A DNA stretch of 64,000 nucleotides, from NCBI RefSeq assembly GCF_001665875.1, contig NZ_LZTA01000038.1, forward strand, positions 124,001 to 188,000. Direction: 5' to 3'. The translations under genes were made by a program, and so were the position numbers. This document shows positions 1 to 7,949 of the stretch, piece by piece (position 1 is the stretch's first letter; each line of letters begins with the position of its first letter). Origin of the DNA: Mycobacterium sp. 852002-40037_SCH5390672 (GTDB lineage: Bacteria > Actinomycetota > Actinomycetes > Mycobacteriales > Mycobacteriaceae). The notes below the pieces were generated by a model. That model did no database searches and had not been told where the DNA came from. It worked only from the letters and a program-made list of their open reading frames with translations.

Positions 1-166
1 GTCGTCCCGCTAGCGCGGTACCCCACCTAATGCTCAGGTCATAGATCTCTTCGTCGTCCACGTCGTCACGGAGTCCGACTTGTTTGAGAGCTTCGATCTG
101 CTCGGTGAGAAACGCGACGTCGTCATCGATATCGACAGGTTTCCCGTCGTGCGGTGCCACGCTCAT
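1..166 (-). CDS. Partial acidic hypothetical protein (3' end off window)
   Basis: The reading frame starts at ATG 166 and is still open at the left edge, so only about 55 N-terminal residues are visible. A GGAGGG Shine-Dalgarno sequence lies three bases upstream of the ATG. The visible part is rich in Asp and Glu (runs such as DIDDD and DDVDDEE) with a short amphipathic stretch between them, and has no signal peptide or membrane segment. I recognise no family. It is divergent from the DUF421 gene at 460. Confidence 0.6.
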   Translation of the reverse strand, partial: MSVAPHDGKPVDIDDDVAFLTEQIEALKQVGLRDDVDDEEIYDLSIRWGTALAGR

Positions 167-171
167 CTACC

Positions 172-459
172 CTCCATCGTTTCCGGGCGCGGACACGTTC
201 GAAGAACCGCGGCATCACGCGCCATGCGGGCGTATACCCCGTTCGTGCGGCGAAATGCGCGCATCATGACCTCGCCCAGACTTGCGGCGACGGGTGGCGG
301 CCGTCCAGCGGCTATCCCGTTTACCGCGGGCTTCGGAGGGTACCTATCCGACATTGTGCTGCCGACCTGGTCCGGCTCGCAGTGACGTCGTCACGGTTGC
401 GGGCCGGTTCCTTCCACGCCGCTGCGGCGCCGCGGTTCAGACGGGTGGGGATGGGGAGG
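172..459. other. Intergenic region between divergent genes
   Basis: About 290 bases without a convincing gene. A 63-codon minus-strand frame (354 to 163) ends in an ATGA overlap with the start at 166, but its third-position GC is clearly lower than in neighbouring genes and I do not accept it as a gene. The region presumably holds the promoters of the two divergent genes. I see no clear operator. Confidence 0.5.
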
Positions 460-972
460 ATGAGTGATCTACTAGCGCAGTTCTTCAACGGATGGCAGCC
501 GGCGGCCTACGCGGCGCTCAAGGCACTGGCGTTATTCATCACCTCGGTAACGGCTTTCCGGCTCGTCCTGCGGCGAACCATCGCCGAGTTCACGCCTTTC
601 GACTGGGTAACCGCGGTCGCGATCGGCGCGATCGTGGGGCGCACCGCCACAGCCGCCGACACCTCGTGGTTCACCGGCACCGCGGCCCTGCTCACCCTGA
701 TCGCTGTCCACGACCTGGTCGCGCGGCTGCGCCTGGTCCCGTGGGTGCGCCGGCTTGTCGACCCTCCGGTGCGGGTGCTGATCAGCGACGGTGAAGTCGA
801 CGAGGCAAACCTGAAGCGCTGCAGGTTGACTCGGGGCGACTTGGACGCGATTTTGCGCCAGCACGGCCACCGAGCGCCCGGCGACGTGCGCCTCGCTGTG
901 TTCGAGACCAAAGGTGTGGTCTCGGTATTCTCCGATGCCGAACCGTCGGGCACCGGGCAGCGTTCAGGCTGA
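460..972 (+). CDS. DUF421 (YetF/YcaP-like) membrane protein
   Basis: A protein of about 170 residues with the DUF421 layout: two or three hydrophobic N-terminal segments (roughly residues 15-35, 45-65 and 70-90), then a basic turn and a small cytosolic domain containing VRVLISDGEVDEANLKRC and a later DVRLAVFETKGVVSVF strand. These are typical of YetF-like proteins, whose biochemical role is poorly known. The start is ATG 460 just after GGGGAGG; an in-frame ATG at 451 is equally possible. The 3' end overlaps the convergent amidohydrolase gene by 9 bases. The family call is firm, the function unknown. Confidence 0.75.
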   Translation: MSDLLAQFFNGWQPAAYAALKALALFITSVTAFRLVLRRTIAEFTPFDWVTAVAIGAIVGRTATAADTSWFTGTAALLTLIAVHDLVARLRLVPWVRRLVDPPVRVLISDGEVDEANLKRCRLTRGDLDAILRQHGHRAPGDVRLAVFETKGVVSVFSDAEPSGTGQRSG

Positions 973-2169
973 GACCGGCTTCTTGGCCGGCGCGGACACC
1001 TTCATGAGCTTCATCATGTTGCCGCCCATGATCTTTGCCTTGTCCTCGTCACCGAAGTCGGCAAGTTCGTCGACGAAGGTGATCGGGTCCTTCAGGCCCT
1101 CGGGGTGTGGCCAGTCGGATCCGAAGACCACCCGGTCGGTGCCGACCATGTTGACGATCTCGGCGAACCGGTCCTCCCAGAAGGGGCTGACGTAGACGCA
1201 CCGCTTGAAGGTCTCGATCGGGTCCTCGGCGAAAGCCTGCGGCATTTTCTTGTAGACGCCCTTGAGACCCCGGAACAGCGTCGGCACCCAGTCGGCGCCG
1301 TTCTCGATGGACAGGATCCGCAAGTCGGGGTTGCGGGTGAGCGCACCATGGCAGACCAACGCGCCGAACGCGTCTTCGATGGGGCGATGGCCCATGGCCA
1401 GGCTGCGGAAGGCCGTCGGTTTGAACGGCAGGAATTCGTCGCCGGGCTCCCAGATGTTGAGCAGCTCGGAGTAGCCGCTGTCCGAGGCGTGCATCGAGAC
1501 GGGGATCTCCGCGCGGACGCAGGCCTGCCAGAACGGGTCGAACTCTTCGAGGCCGAACGATCGGCTGCCGCGGTAGCCGGGCACCGGCGCGGGGCGGACC
1601 AGCACGGTGCGCGCGCCGCGCTCCAGGCACCACTCCAATTCCTCGAGTGCACGGTCGACGATCGGCAGGGTGATCACCGGAGTGGCGAAGATGCGGTCCT
1701 TGTAGTTGAACGACCACTGCTCGTACATCCACTCGTTGAGCGCGTGGATGACGTCATGGGTCATCTCGGGGTCGTCCTTCATGCGCTCTTCGACCAGGCT
1801 GGCCAGCGTCGGGAACATCAGCGCGAAGTCGATGCCGAGTTCGTCCATGACCTCCAGCCGCGCGCCCGGCTCCCGGAAGGCGGGGATGGCTTTCATTGAC
1901 TCGCCGAGGATTTCGCGGTAGCTCTTGCCCTGTGAGCCGTTGCGGAAGTAGTCCTCCTGGGCACCCGGGCGGGCCACCACCTCGAACGTCGGGTTGGGGA
2001 TGTAGTCGCTGATGTGGCCGCGCACCACGATCTTGGTGCGCCCGCGGACCTGGACGTAGTCGATGACGTTCTTGCGCTTGTCCGGCAGGAACTTGGTCAG
2101 CGCTTCCTGCGGCTCGTACATGTGGTTGTCCGCGTCGAAGACGGGGAAGGGCAGTTCCCGGGACGGCAT
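964..2169 (-). CDS. Amidohydrolase-family (Amidohydro_2) metal-dependent hydrolase or decarboxylase
   Basis: A 401-residue TIM-barrel enzyme of the amidohydrolase 2 family, which contains metal-dependent hydrolases and non-oxidative decarboxylases. Near the N-terminus FDADNHMYE gives the first metal-ligand pattern (DxDxH). A histidine strand follows mid-protein (SMHASDSGYSE), and FGSDWPHPEG near residue 350 carries the conserved C-terminal Asp. Start ATG 2169 has AGGAG six bases upstream. It lies downstream of the TetR-hotdog gene on the same strand, separated by 79 bases that contain a perfect palindrome (2206-2222), so control by that regulator is plausible. Mycobacterial homologues often sit in lipid or sterol catabolic clusters. 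The substrate cannot be read from sequence. Confidence 0.85.
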   Translation of the reverse strand: MPSRELPFPVFDADNHMYEPQEALTKFLPDKRKNVIDYVQVRGRTKIVVRGHISDYIPNPTFEVVARPGAQEDYFRNGSQGKSYREILGESMKAIPAFREPGARLEVMDELGIDFALMFPTLASLVEERMKDDPEMTHDVIHALNEWMYEQWSFNYKDRIFATPVITLPIVDRALEELEWCLERGARTVLVRPAPVPGYRGSRSFGLEEFDPFWQACVRAEIPVSMHASDSGYSELLNIWEPGDEFLPFKPTAFRSLAMGHRPIEDAFGALVCHGALTRNPDLRILSIENGADWVPTLFRGLKGVYKKMPQAFAEDPIETFKRCVYVSPFWEDRFAEIVNMVGTDRVVFGSDWPHPEGLKDPITFVDELADFGDEDKAKIMGGNMMKLMKVSAPAKKPVSA

Positions 2170-2205
2170 GGCGATCTCCTAGCAGAAGTTTCAATTCTCA
2201 CTCTG

Positions 2206-2222
2206 TGGTAACGACGTTACCA
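2206..2222. promoter_or_regulatory. Perfect 17-bp palindrome, candidate TetR operator
   Basis: TGGTAACG-A-CGTTACCA is a perfect inverted repeat with one central base, 37-53 bases upstream of the amidohydrolase start. Its length and symmetry fit a TetR dimer site, and a TetR-type gene lies immediately upstream. A single half site (GTTACC at 3330-3335) also occurs before the regulator itself. Binding is inferred. Confidence 0.5.
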
Positions 2223-2248
2223 GTTTTGCGCAACAGGGTATAGCGGGT

Positions 2249-3280
2249 CTAGTCGTCGGCCCGCAGGCCCGCCGTTGGTGTGTCGCCGTTGATGACGGCG
2301 AAATTCACGGTGGCCGTGGCCCGCAGTTCGTCGTCCCCGTCGCCGTAGATGTCCACCTGCATGACCATCGCGCGTCGTCCGGAGCGCAGCATCGTGGGCA
2401 CCGCGAATGCCGCGCCCTGCCGGATCGGTCGCAGGTAGCGGATGAACAGATCCGCGGTGGTCATCGTGGTGCCCGGTTGCAGGTAGTCGAGCCCGAATTG
2501 TCCGCCCGCCACATCTACGAGCGTGGCGATCAGGCCGCCCTGCAGCGCGCCGGAGGTGTTGACGACCGCGGGACTGACCGGCATGGTCATGGCGAATTCG
2601 CCGTTGCGGGTGCTGGGGCGGATGCCGATCTGTCCGAACAGATCGGCCAGCGACGGGGCGGCGGACTCTTCGTCGGTGTCACGGATGCCGAGGGCGCGGC
2701 TGCAGAAGTCATAGAGCTGGCCGACGTCGACCGGCGTTCCGTTCAATTCCGAACCGAGCCAACGCAATCGCTGCGCACCCATCATCGTCTGCATGACGAT
2801 GGCCGCCGCCGCACCGACGTCCAAGCCGGGGTTGAAGACTCCCTCGGTGATGCCCTGCCCGACGATGTCGCGTATCAGGCCGTGCAGGGGGGAGAGCACC
2901 CGGGCGTATTCGCGGGGGCGGGTCTCGGCCAGGTGCTGGTTGTAGAGAGTCAACGCGCGATTGAGACTGTCCTGGGTGCTCGATTCCGCTTGCTGGCTGA
3001 TCCGGTCGATCAGCAATTTCAGTGCCGCGGTGCTGTCCAGCCCCTTGGTTTCACCGCGCCACGTCTGCACCGAGTGCGCGATGGTTCGGTCGAACAGCGC
3101 CAGCAGCAGTTCGTCCTTGCTGCTGAAGTGTTGGTAGAAGGCCCGCAGCGACGTCTTGGAGCGCGCGACCACCTCTTGCACGGTGAAGTCGGTGCGTCCC
3201 GTTTCGCCCAGTATCGCCACCGCGGTCTTGATGAAGCGGTCGCCGCGCGTTGTTTCGACGTCGTCGCCGGGGTCGGCCAT
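2249..3280 (-). CDS. TetR-type regulator fused to a hotdog (PaaI-type thioesterase) domain
   Basis: About 343 residues. The N-terminal 60 form a TetR helix-turn-helix (DFTVQEVVARSKTSLRAFYQHFSSKDELL), followed by a helical ligand domain to about residue 195. The last 130 residues form a hotdog fold with the PaaI-like pattern VVNTSGALQGGLIATLVDVAGG and a strand pair ending TATVNFAV. PaaI hotdogs hydrolyse or bind acyl-CoA or aryl-CoA, so the fusion could sense a CoA thioester directly. ATG 3280 is preferred because GGGGA lies ten bases upstream; ATG 3301 has no such signal. It lies between the small secreted protein and the amidohydrolase on the same strand. A 21-bp palindrome (3300-3320) sits just upstream and may be the autoregulatory site. 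Confidence 0.85.
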   Translation of the reverse strand: MADPGDDVETTRGDRFIKTAVAILGETGRTDFTVQEVVARSKTSLRAFYQHFSSKDELLLALFDRTIAHSVQTWRGETKGLDSTAALKLLIDRISQQAESSTQDSLNRALTLYNQHLAETRPREYARVLSPLHGLIRDIVGQGITEGVFNPGLDVGAAAAIVMQTMMGAQRLRWLGSELNGTPVDVGQLYDFCSRALGIRDTDEESAAPSLADLFGQIGIRPSTRNGEFAMTMPVSPAVVNTSGALQGGLIATLVDVAGGQFGLDYLQPGTTMTTADLFIRYLRPIRQGAAFAVPTMLRSGRRAMVMQVDIYGDGDDELRATATVNFAVINGDTPTAGLRADD

Positions 3281-3299
3281 GAGCGATTGGTCCCCTTTC

Positions 3300-3320
3300 A
3301 TAGCGCGCTGCTCGCGCTAT
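3300..3320. promoter_or_regulatory. 21-bp interrupted palindrome upstream of the TetR-hotdog gene
   Basis: ATAGCGCG-CTGCT-CGCGCTAT: perfect 8-base arms around a 5-base spacer, 20-40 bases upstream of the preferred start. It may be an operator, or a hairpin in the leader if transcription begins further upstream. Confidence 0.4.
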
Positions 3321-3384
3321 GAGAATGAGGTTACCGCGCTGGGTCGGCCGGCGGACCGTCCGCCAACGGGGCCCCCGGGTCCTG

Positions 3385-3747
3385 TCAAGCCTTGGGGCAG
3401 AAGATCCCGAGTATCTGCTGGCAGTTGTCTCTGGTGATGAGGGCCGGCGGTGGCGGGGGCTTCGGGGGCGGGTTATCTCCATCCCAAATCATGTTGGAGA
3501 CGTTGCCCATGCCTGGCCAGAGGTAGTAGTAGGTGTGACATACGTTCATGTCCCAGCCGCGGAACGGGTCTGTGACGTGGTTACCGGTCGCCGGTAGTGG
3601 CTCACCCGGGCACCAATGGCGCGCGGGGCCCCAATCGGGGTTGTCGGCGTGGGCGGTGCCTACGGTCAGCCCCGCGCCGGCTATCGCCAGACCACCCGAC
3701 AGCACAGCACCGGCAATGAGCTTCTTGAGGGCGCGCATGGTGTCCAC
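3385..3747 (-). CDS. Small secreted mycobacterial protein
   Basis: A 120-residue protein with a clear Sec signal peptide: a basic start (MRALKK), a hydrophobic core rich in Ala and Gly, and a likely AHA-DN cleavage site near residue 35. The mature part is small and Trp/Tyr-rich, with four Cys (one in HWCPGE, one in NVCHTYYY, two near the C-terminus) that could form two disulfides, and a PPPKPPPPP run. The start is GTG 3747, with GGAAG about five bases upstream; an ATG lies three codons in. I know of no function. It is followed by the TetR-hotdog gene on the same strand. Confidence 0.8.
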   Translation of the reverse strand: MDTMRALKKLIAGAVLSGGLAIAGAGLTVGTAHADNPDWGPARHWCPGEPLPATGNHVTDPFRGWDMNVCHTYYYLWPGMGNVSNMIWDGDNPPPKPPPPPALITRDNCQQILGIFCPKA

Positions 3748-3842
3748 GACACTTCCTTTCGCTGCTGTCGCCGGTAAGTTTGCCGCCGACGATTCGCAAA
3801 AGTCTTGCGCCTGGTTTCGCTACCGATCCCAAATTGCAGGAA

Positions 3843-5360
3843 CTAGAAGGGCGGTGGTTCGGAGTCGGGGGGATGACCTTGACTGGTGAGCTGTGTTGCC
3901 GCCCTGCGCGTTTCGCAGGCGATGCGGGAAGTGCGGTTATCTCGGCGTTCGCCGGCGATGTAATTGGCGCGGTTGGCGACGCGGGTGCCGCGGCGCTGCG
4001 GCACCACCGCAGACCGATCGGCCTGGGGGTCCGGTTGCCGGGATGGAGCCAATTCACCGGTCGGTGCGCAGAGGGCCGGAAATAGCAGCGCACTGCCCGG
4101 GGCGGTCACGTAGGTGCGCCCCGAGGGCGAACGCCAGATCACCGTGCCGTCCGGAAGCTGCTGGTCGTGCCATCCCCAGAAAGTTTTGATCAGATGATGT
4201 TGGCGGCAAAGGCATTTCAGGTTGGATGCGTGCGTAGCGCCGCCCTGGGAGTGGGGGATCGTGTGGTCGATATCGGCTTCCGTTGCCGGGCGGTCACACC
4301 CGAGAAAGCGGCAGGTCAAGTCGCGGCAGCGCACGAAGTCGGCCAGCGCCGTAGAGGCGACGTACCCGCGCTCTGGCGCCGCGTCCCCGGGGTGCACCAG
4401 TGGCCGCAGCCTCGACGAGTCGGCAAGTTGCGCAGCCAACTCCGCAGGGAGGAGCACGTCGGTGCCGATGAGCGAGCCAGGGTCTGAGCCGGCGCCGTTA
4501 AGGGTGGACTCGTTGGCCACCACGTGGATCACGACCGGGCCGGGCACCGGCCTCGCGCCGGCGGAACATGTCGGCTGCCCGCAGCGGCACTGCAGCCTTT
4601 CGGCTCCGGCCGCTAACGCCCCCATCGCATCGGCGCGACGCTGCTGCAGAGTTCGCGGATCACTTTCACAGACAGTGCCGGCCAAGGCATTCAGCCGGGC
4701 GTCCACGGCGTGTGCATCGGTGGCGAACAGTCTTCCGAAAACCTCCGACAAACCGTCGCCGCCGTCCCAAATGGAGAACTGACGACTCGCTTGGTGTTCG
4801 CGGCGCCGCCGGACCGCATCACGGTCTGCCCGGGCCACCACCCGATCCACCGCGGCGGCCAGCCGCCCGCGCGTCATTGTCGGCCACCGTTGCACCCGTA
4901 GGGCGAGTGTGGCGTCGACCGCGGCCATCACGTCAGGATCGGTGATCAAGTCGGTGCGGTACACGATGGTCTGGAACGTCGAATAACTGATGTCACCGGC
5001 GATCAACGCCGAGCCCACTTTTGGTAGCCGAGTGCGCATGACGCGCGAATAGTTCAGGTAACTCGACGCCAGCGCGTGGCTTATTCGCAGCGCTGCGGCG
5101 ATTTCCGCGGATATGGCGTCCCAGGTGTCGGTCGCCCAGGTCTCGCGTTCGCCGCACTCGCGCAGCCGCAACACATCGAGCTCGCCAATTGCCGCCAGCC
5201 GCTGGCCGGCCGCCCGGTTCTCGGCACGCGACGACGAACAGATCCGGTCCAGGAGGGCAGCGGACTCCGGCGTGGCCGGCGGATTGCGGCGCGAGACAGC
5301 CGCATCAAACCAGGCAATCACTTCCGGCGGTGACGCCGATCCGGACCGTTCTTCGAACAT
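3843..5360 (-). CDS. DUF222 / HNH-endonuclease-domain protein (13E12 repeat family)
   Basis: About 505 residues. The N-terminal and central part is a DUF222 domain, and residues near 370-430 form an HNH nuclease-like domain with CRFLGC, the DIDHTIPHSQGG core and a CRQHH ending, so zinc-binding Cys and catalytic His are present. This is the mobile-repeat-like 13E12 family of mycobacteria, several members of which are known to be LexA-regulated. ATG 5360 (MFEERS) is chosen over an upstream TTG at 5390 because a -10 hexamer ends seven bases before it and the whole start lies in a perfect SOS box. The transcript would be leaderless. The C-terminal tail after the HNH is Arg-rich and disordered. 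The biological role is unknown. Confidence 0.9.
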   Translation of the reverse strand: MFEERSGSASPPEVIAWFDAAVSRRNPPATPESAALLDRICSSSRAENRAAGQRLAAIGELDVLRLRECGERETWATDTWDAISAEIAAALRISHALASSYLNYSRVMRTRLPKVGSALIAGDISYSTFQTIVYRTDLITDPDVMAAVDATLALRVQRWPTMTRGRLAAAVDRVVARADRDAVRRRREHQASRQFSIWDGGDGLSEVFGRLFATDAHAVDARLNALAGTVCESDPRTLQQRRADAMGALAAGAERLQCRCGQPTCSAGARPVPGPVVIHVVANESTLNGAGSDPGSLIGTDVLLPAELAAQLADSSRLRPLVHPGDAAPERGYVASTALADFVRCRDLTCRFLGCDRPATEADIDHTIPHSQGGATHASNLKCLCRQHHLIKTFWGWHDQQLPDGTVIWRSPSGRTYVTAPGSALLFPALCAPTGELAPSRQPDPQADRSAVVPQRRGTRVANRANYIAGERRDNRTSRIACETRRAATQLTSQGHPPDSEPPPF

Positions 5361-5373
5361 ACGTTCGAGTATA
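5353..5373 (-). promoter_or_regulatory. Perfect mycobacterial SOS (LexA) box with overlapping -10
   Basis: TCGAAC-GTAT-GTTCGA at 5368-5353 (minus sense) matches the mycobacterial LexA consensus TCGAACNNNNGTTCGA exactly. A TATACT -10 element at 5373-5368 overlaps its first base, and ATG 5360 lies inside the box. LexA bound here would cover both the -10 and the start of a leaderless mRNA, giving DNA-damage induction of the DUF222/HNH gene. Confidence 0.85.
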
Positions 5374-5402
5374 GGGGGTCGGTCCGACAACCGATCCGGG
5401 CG

Positions 5403-6911
5403 TCAGCCGCCCCGGGCTTCGATCATCGCCGAGCGGTTGACCTTGGTCGCCGCGGTGCGTGGAATCGCGTCGACGAACTCGACGGTCTTGGGCGCCTTGT
5501 ACGGGGCAAGGCGGCTCTTCGCGTACTCGATCACCTGCTGTTCGGTCAGTGGCGCGGCGCCGTCGAGGTCGGCGCGCTGAATCACCGCGTGCACCCGGCG
5601 CCCCCACCGCGGGTCTGCCAGTCCGATCACGACGACATCGGCGATGCCGGGGTGGCCCGCGAGCGCCGACTCGACCTCGGCCGGAAAGACATTGGCGCCG
5701 CCGCTGACGATCATGTCGACTCGGCGGTCGACGATGTAGAGGAAGCCGTCCTCGTCGAGGTGGCCGATGTCGCCGGCGGAGCGGAAGCCGTCCTCGGTCG
5801 ACGGCAGCGGGGGCGCCCCGCCCAGATAGCGGTAACCCGCGCTCATCGGGGCCCGCAGGTATACGTCACCGTCCTCGCCAGGACCCAGCGGTCGCTTGTC
5901 GGCGTCCAGGATTCGGATCTCGGTGTCCCGGAATCCCCGCCCCACACTGCCGGGGTGGGCAAGCCACTCGTCGCCGCGCAAGGCGGTGAGCCCGAGGTTT
6001 TCGGTCATCCCGTATGCCGTCACTATCTGCTCCGGGCTGAGCAGTTCGAACCAGGTATGCAGCAGCGACGGCGGCATCACCGCGGCACCCTGCAGGATGA
6101 ACACGATGCTGGACAGATCTCGCTGCCGCACGTCGGGCCGGGCCGCGATGCGTGCCAGCATGGTGGGCGTGGCGGTGAAGTTGGTGATCCGGAAACGTTC
6201 GATGACATCGAGAACGAGTGCCGCATCGAACTTTTCGAGTATGACGAGATGGTCGCCGCCCAGCATCATGAGGAAGGTGGCGAAGCCGTTGGTGTGATAC
6301 ATCGGTGCCGGCACCATGATGGTTTGCGGCTGGGCCACCGGTGTCCAGTTCGACAGGAACGGTTCGCCCTGCTGCGGAATCCACAGCGACGGCGCCAGGT
6401 TGAGGATCACCTTGGGCACGCCGGTGGACCCGCTGCTGCATATTCCGTTGGCGGTGGGGGAGACGGCCACCGGTAAGGCGTCATCGGACTCGCCGGCCGC
6501 GCCGGCGTCGAGCTCCCAGCGGCTCTTTTCGTCGACGACGACGGCCGGGTCGATGACCTCACGCACCCGGTCTCGCTCCCACTCGGGAAGATCCCAGTGC
6601 ATCGGGACGGGGACCGCGCCGATCTTCCAGCACCCCAGCGTCGCCAGCACCAGATGCACCGAGTTCGGAATGGCCAGTGCGACCAGGGAACCCGTCTGCG
6701 CACCGTGGCCGGCTAGCGCCCGGCCCCACTGATTGGCGCGGGCATCGAGTTCACCGAAGGTCAGCGAGGTCGCGCTGCCGTCGAGCGCGACAATCGTCAC
6801 GGCCGCATCGTCGCGCCGTTCTTCGGCCAATTGGTGCAGTTTGATTCCGAATGGGATTCCGTCCGCGAGCGGGTTCGGGGTCACCGCGTCCGCGACGGGT
6901 TCGGTCGTCAT
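5403..6911 (-). CDS. Acyl-CoA synthetase (AMP-binding, FadD-type)
   Basis: A 502-residue ANL-superfamily enzyme that should adenylate a carboxylic acid and form its CoA thioester. Visible motifs are the P-loop SSGSTGVPKVI near residue 160, the adenine-binding YGMTENLGL near 300, RSAGDIGHLDEDGFLYIVDRR near 385 with the hinge Asp/Arg, and a C-terminal APYKAPKTVEFV with the catalytic Lys region. It is the last gene of the minus-strand operon that begins with the acyl-CoA dehydrogenase at 11329. Start ATG 6911 sits at the end of a MIRU repeat that supplies GGAGGAG, and overlaps the stop of a MIRU mini-ORF (ATGA). It probably activates the substrate of the dehydrogenases. The exact acid is unknown. 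Confidence 0.88.
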   Translation of the reverse strand: MTTEPVADAVTPNPLADGIPFGIKLHQLAEERRDDAAVTIVALDGSATSLTFGELDARANQWGRALAGHGAQTGSLVALAIPNSVHLVLATLGCWKIGAVPVPMHWDLPEWERDRVREVIDPAVVVDEKSRWELDAGAAGESDDALPVAVSPTANGICSSGSTGVPKVILNLAPSLWIPQQGEPFLSNWTPVAQPQTIMVPAPMYHTNGFATFLMMLGGDHLVILEKFDAALVLDVIERFRITNFTATPTMLARIAARPDVRQRDLSSIVFILQGAAVMPPSLLHTWFELLSPEQIVTAYGMTENLGLTALRGDEWLAHPGSVGRGFRDTEIRILDADKRPLGPGEDGDVYLRAPMSAGYRYLGGAPPLPSTEDGFRSAGDIGHLDEDGFLYIVDRRVDMIVSGGANVFPAEVESALAGHPGIADVVVIGLADPRWGRRVHAVIQRADLDGAAPLTEQQVIEYAKSRLAPYKAPKTVEFVDAIPRTAATKVNRSAMIEARGG

Positions 6912-7008
6912 CTGCGCCGCTCCTCCTCATCGCTTCGCTCTGCATCGTCGCCGGCGGTCGTCATCTGCGCCGCTCCTCCTCATCGCTTCGCTCTGCATCG
7001 TCGCCGGT
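6903..7008 (-). repeat. Two tandem 53-bp MIRU (mycobacterial interspersed repetitive unit) copies
   Basis: Copies at 6903-6955 and 6956-7008 are identical except for the last base. In gene sense each reads ...GACGATGCAGAGCG...ATGAGGAGGAGCGG... then an ATG. This matches my memory of the MIRU element first described in the senX3-regX3 spacer. The two copies fill the whole gap between the acyl-CoA dehydrogenase and fadD genes. Each supplies a Shine-Dalgarno and an 18-codon mini-ORF whose start and stop overlap the flanking genes. A tandem array like this may vary in copy number between strains. Confidence 0.85.
6908..6964 (-). CDS. MIRU mini-ORF 2 (18 residues)
   Basis: ATG 6964 to TGA 6908, encoding MTTAGDDAERSDEEERRR. 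The start overlaps the stop of mini-ORF 1 (ATGA), and the TGA overlaps the fadD start (ATGA). GGAGGAG from the other MIRU copy precedes it. It probably serves translational coupling rather than making a functional peptide. Confidence 0.4.
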   Translation of the reverse strand: MTTAGDDAERSDEEERRR

Positions 7009-7017
7009 GCGGTTCAT
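6961..7017 (-). CDS. MIRU mini-ORF 1 (18 residues)
   Basis: ATG 7017 overlaps the TGA of the preceding acyl-CoA dehydrogenase (ATGA). The frame runs through the first MIRU copy, encodes MNRTGDDAERSDEEERRR and ends in a TGA that overlaps the next mini-ORF start. It looks like a relay for ribosomes along the operon. Confidence 0.4.
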   Translation of the reverse strand: MNRTGDDAERSDEEERRR

Positions 7018-7949
7018 GCCGATACCGGCTCGCTGAACAGTGTCTCGAATGACCCGTCCGACACGCGTGGCACCAGGCGCAACGCGAGTTCCTCGGTGCC
7101 CAGCGGCAACCGCATCAGGGGTTGGGTATGCCGATCGAGCACGCTGACGTCGGACTCGTCGCAGAAGCCCAAGGCTCCGAGCAACTGGTGGGACGTGCGC
7201 ATCACCTGTCGTGCCGTCTCGGCGGCCTTGAGTCGAAGAATCAGGGCGTCGGCCGAATGGATCTGCGCCGCGAGCGATTCCGGGCGGCAGATGGTGTACT
7301 TCGCGAGTTCGTGCAATCCACGGACCGCAACGGCCGCGTCGGCGACGGCGAACCTGACGGTCTGAAAGTCCGCGAGCGGCTTGCCGAACTGAATCCGGGC
7401 GCGCACATGGTCGGTGACGATCCGCAACGACTGCTGCACCGCTCCCAGAATCCGCCATGATCCCAGCACGAGATGAAGGTTAACGTCGGCGGCGGGCACG
7501 GTTCCCTCGGGTGCGCTCAAGGTGGCCGGGACCAGGAACGGCCCCAGCTTGGCGCCGGTCCGTGAGCCCGGCTGTGGCCGGTACCGATTGCCGTCCAGGT
7601 CCGCGGTGACCCAGTCCCCGGCCAGATCGCCGTGGTCGATGCGCGGGGCTTTCGGATTGACCAGGGCCAGGCGCGCGCCGTCGATCGCCAGCAGCTCCTC
7701 CACCACTGGATAGGGGAGCACGGTGGCGCCCGCGGCCTGACACAGCACCGCCGCGGCCAGCAGGTCATCCGGGCCCGAGCGCACGTCGAGATCGAACGCA
7801 CCGACATCGTTCAGCGCGGTACGTGCCGCATGCCGGACGGCGTCGTCGGTCTCGGCGCGCAGTGCGGCCGGCGGTCCACCCAATCGGGTCAGCCGCTTGC
7901 CCGCGACGGCGGCGAAGTCGCTGATGTCTTGCGGTAGCTCGGTTTTCAC
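7014..7949 (-). CDS. Acyl-CoA dehydrogenase-like protein, short or degenerate subunit
   Basis: 311 residues. The C-terminal helical domain is well conserved for the family (ARIQFGKPLADFQTVRFAVAD, then MRTSHQLLGALGF). The middle beta-domain lacks the usual EPEAGSD-type signature and the chain is about 70 residues shorter than a standard enzyme. Actinobacterial sterol-type dehydrogenases often pair such a chain with a full one in an alpha2-beta2 complex, and the adjacent 7946-9103 gene is the obvious partner. GTG 7949 is chosen because it overlaps the upstream stop (GTGA) and GGGAG lies about seven bases before it. The gene ends at the tandem MIRU. Confidence 0.82.
   Translation of the reverse strand: MKTELPQDISDFAAVAGKRLTRLGGPPAALRAETDDAVRHAARTALNDVGAFDLDVRSGPDDLLAAAVLCQAAGATVLPYPVVEELLAIDGARLALVNPKAPRIDHGDLAGDWVTADLDGNRYRPQPGSRTGAKLGPFLVPATLSAPEGTVPAADVNLHLVLGSWRILGAVQQSLRIVTDHVRARIQFGKPLADFQTVRFAVADAAVAVRGLHELAKYTICRPESLAAQIHSADALILRLKAAETARQVMRTSHQLLGALGFCDESDVSVLDRHTQPLMRLPLGTEELALRLVPRVSDGSFETLFSEPVSA

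Noticed and set aside
163..354. A 63-codon minus-strand frame ending in an ATGA overlap with the partial gene at 166
   Set aside because: The overlap is suggestive, but third-position GC is much lower than in neighbouring genes and the product resembles nothing I know.
3843..5360. The DUF222/HNH gene as an insertion sequence or homing endonuclease
   Set aside because: No terminal inverted repeats, target duplication or intron/intein boundaries are visible. It has its own SOS promoter.
5388..5390. TTG at 5390 as the start of the DUF222/HNH protein
   Set aside because: It lies upstream of the inferred -10 and has no Shine-Dalgarno. ATG 5360 fits the promoter and the usual family N-terminus.
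6903..7008. A possible CRISPR array
   Set aside because: There are only two adjacent copies without spacers, and the unit is a recognisable MIRU with a Shine-Dalgarno.
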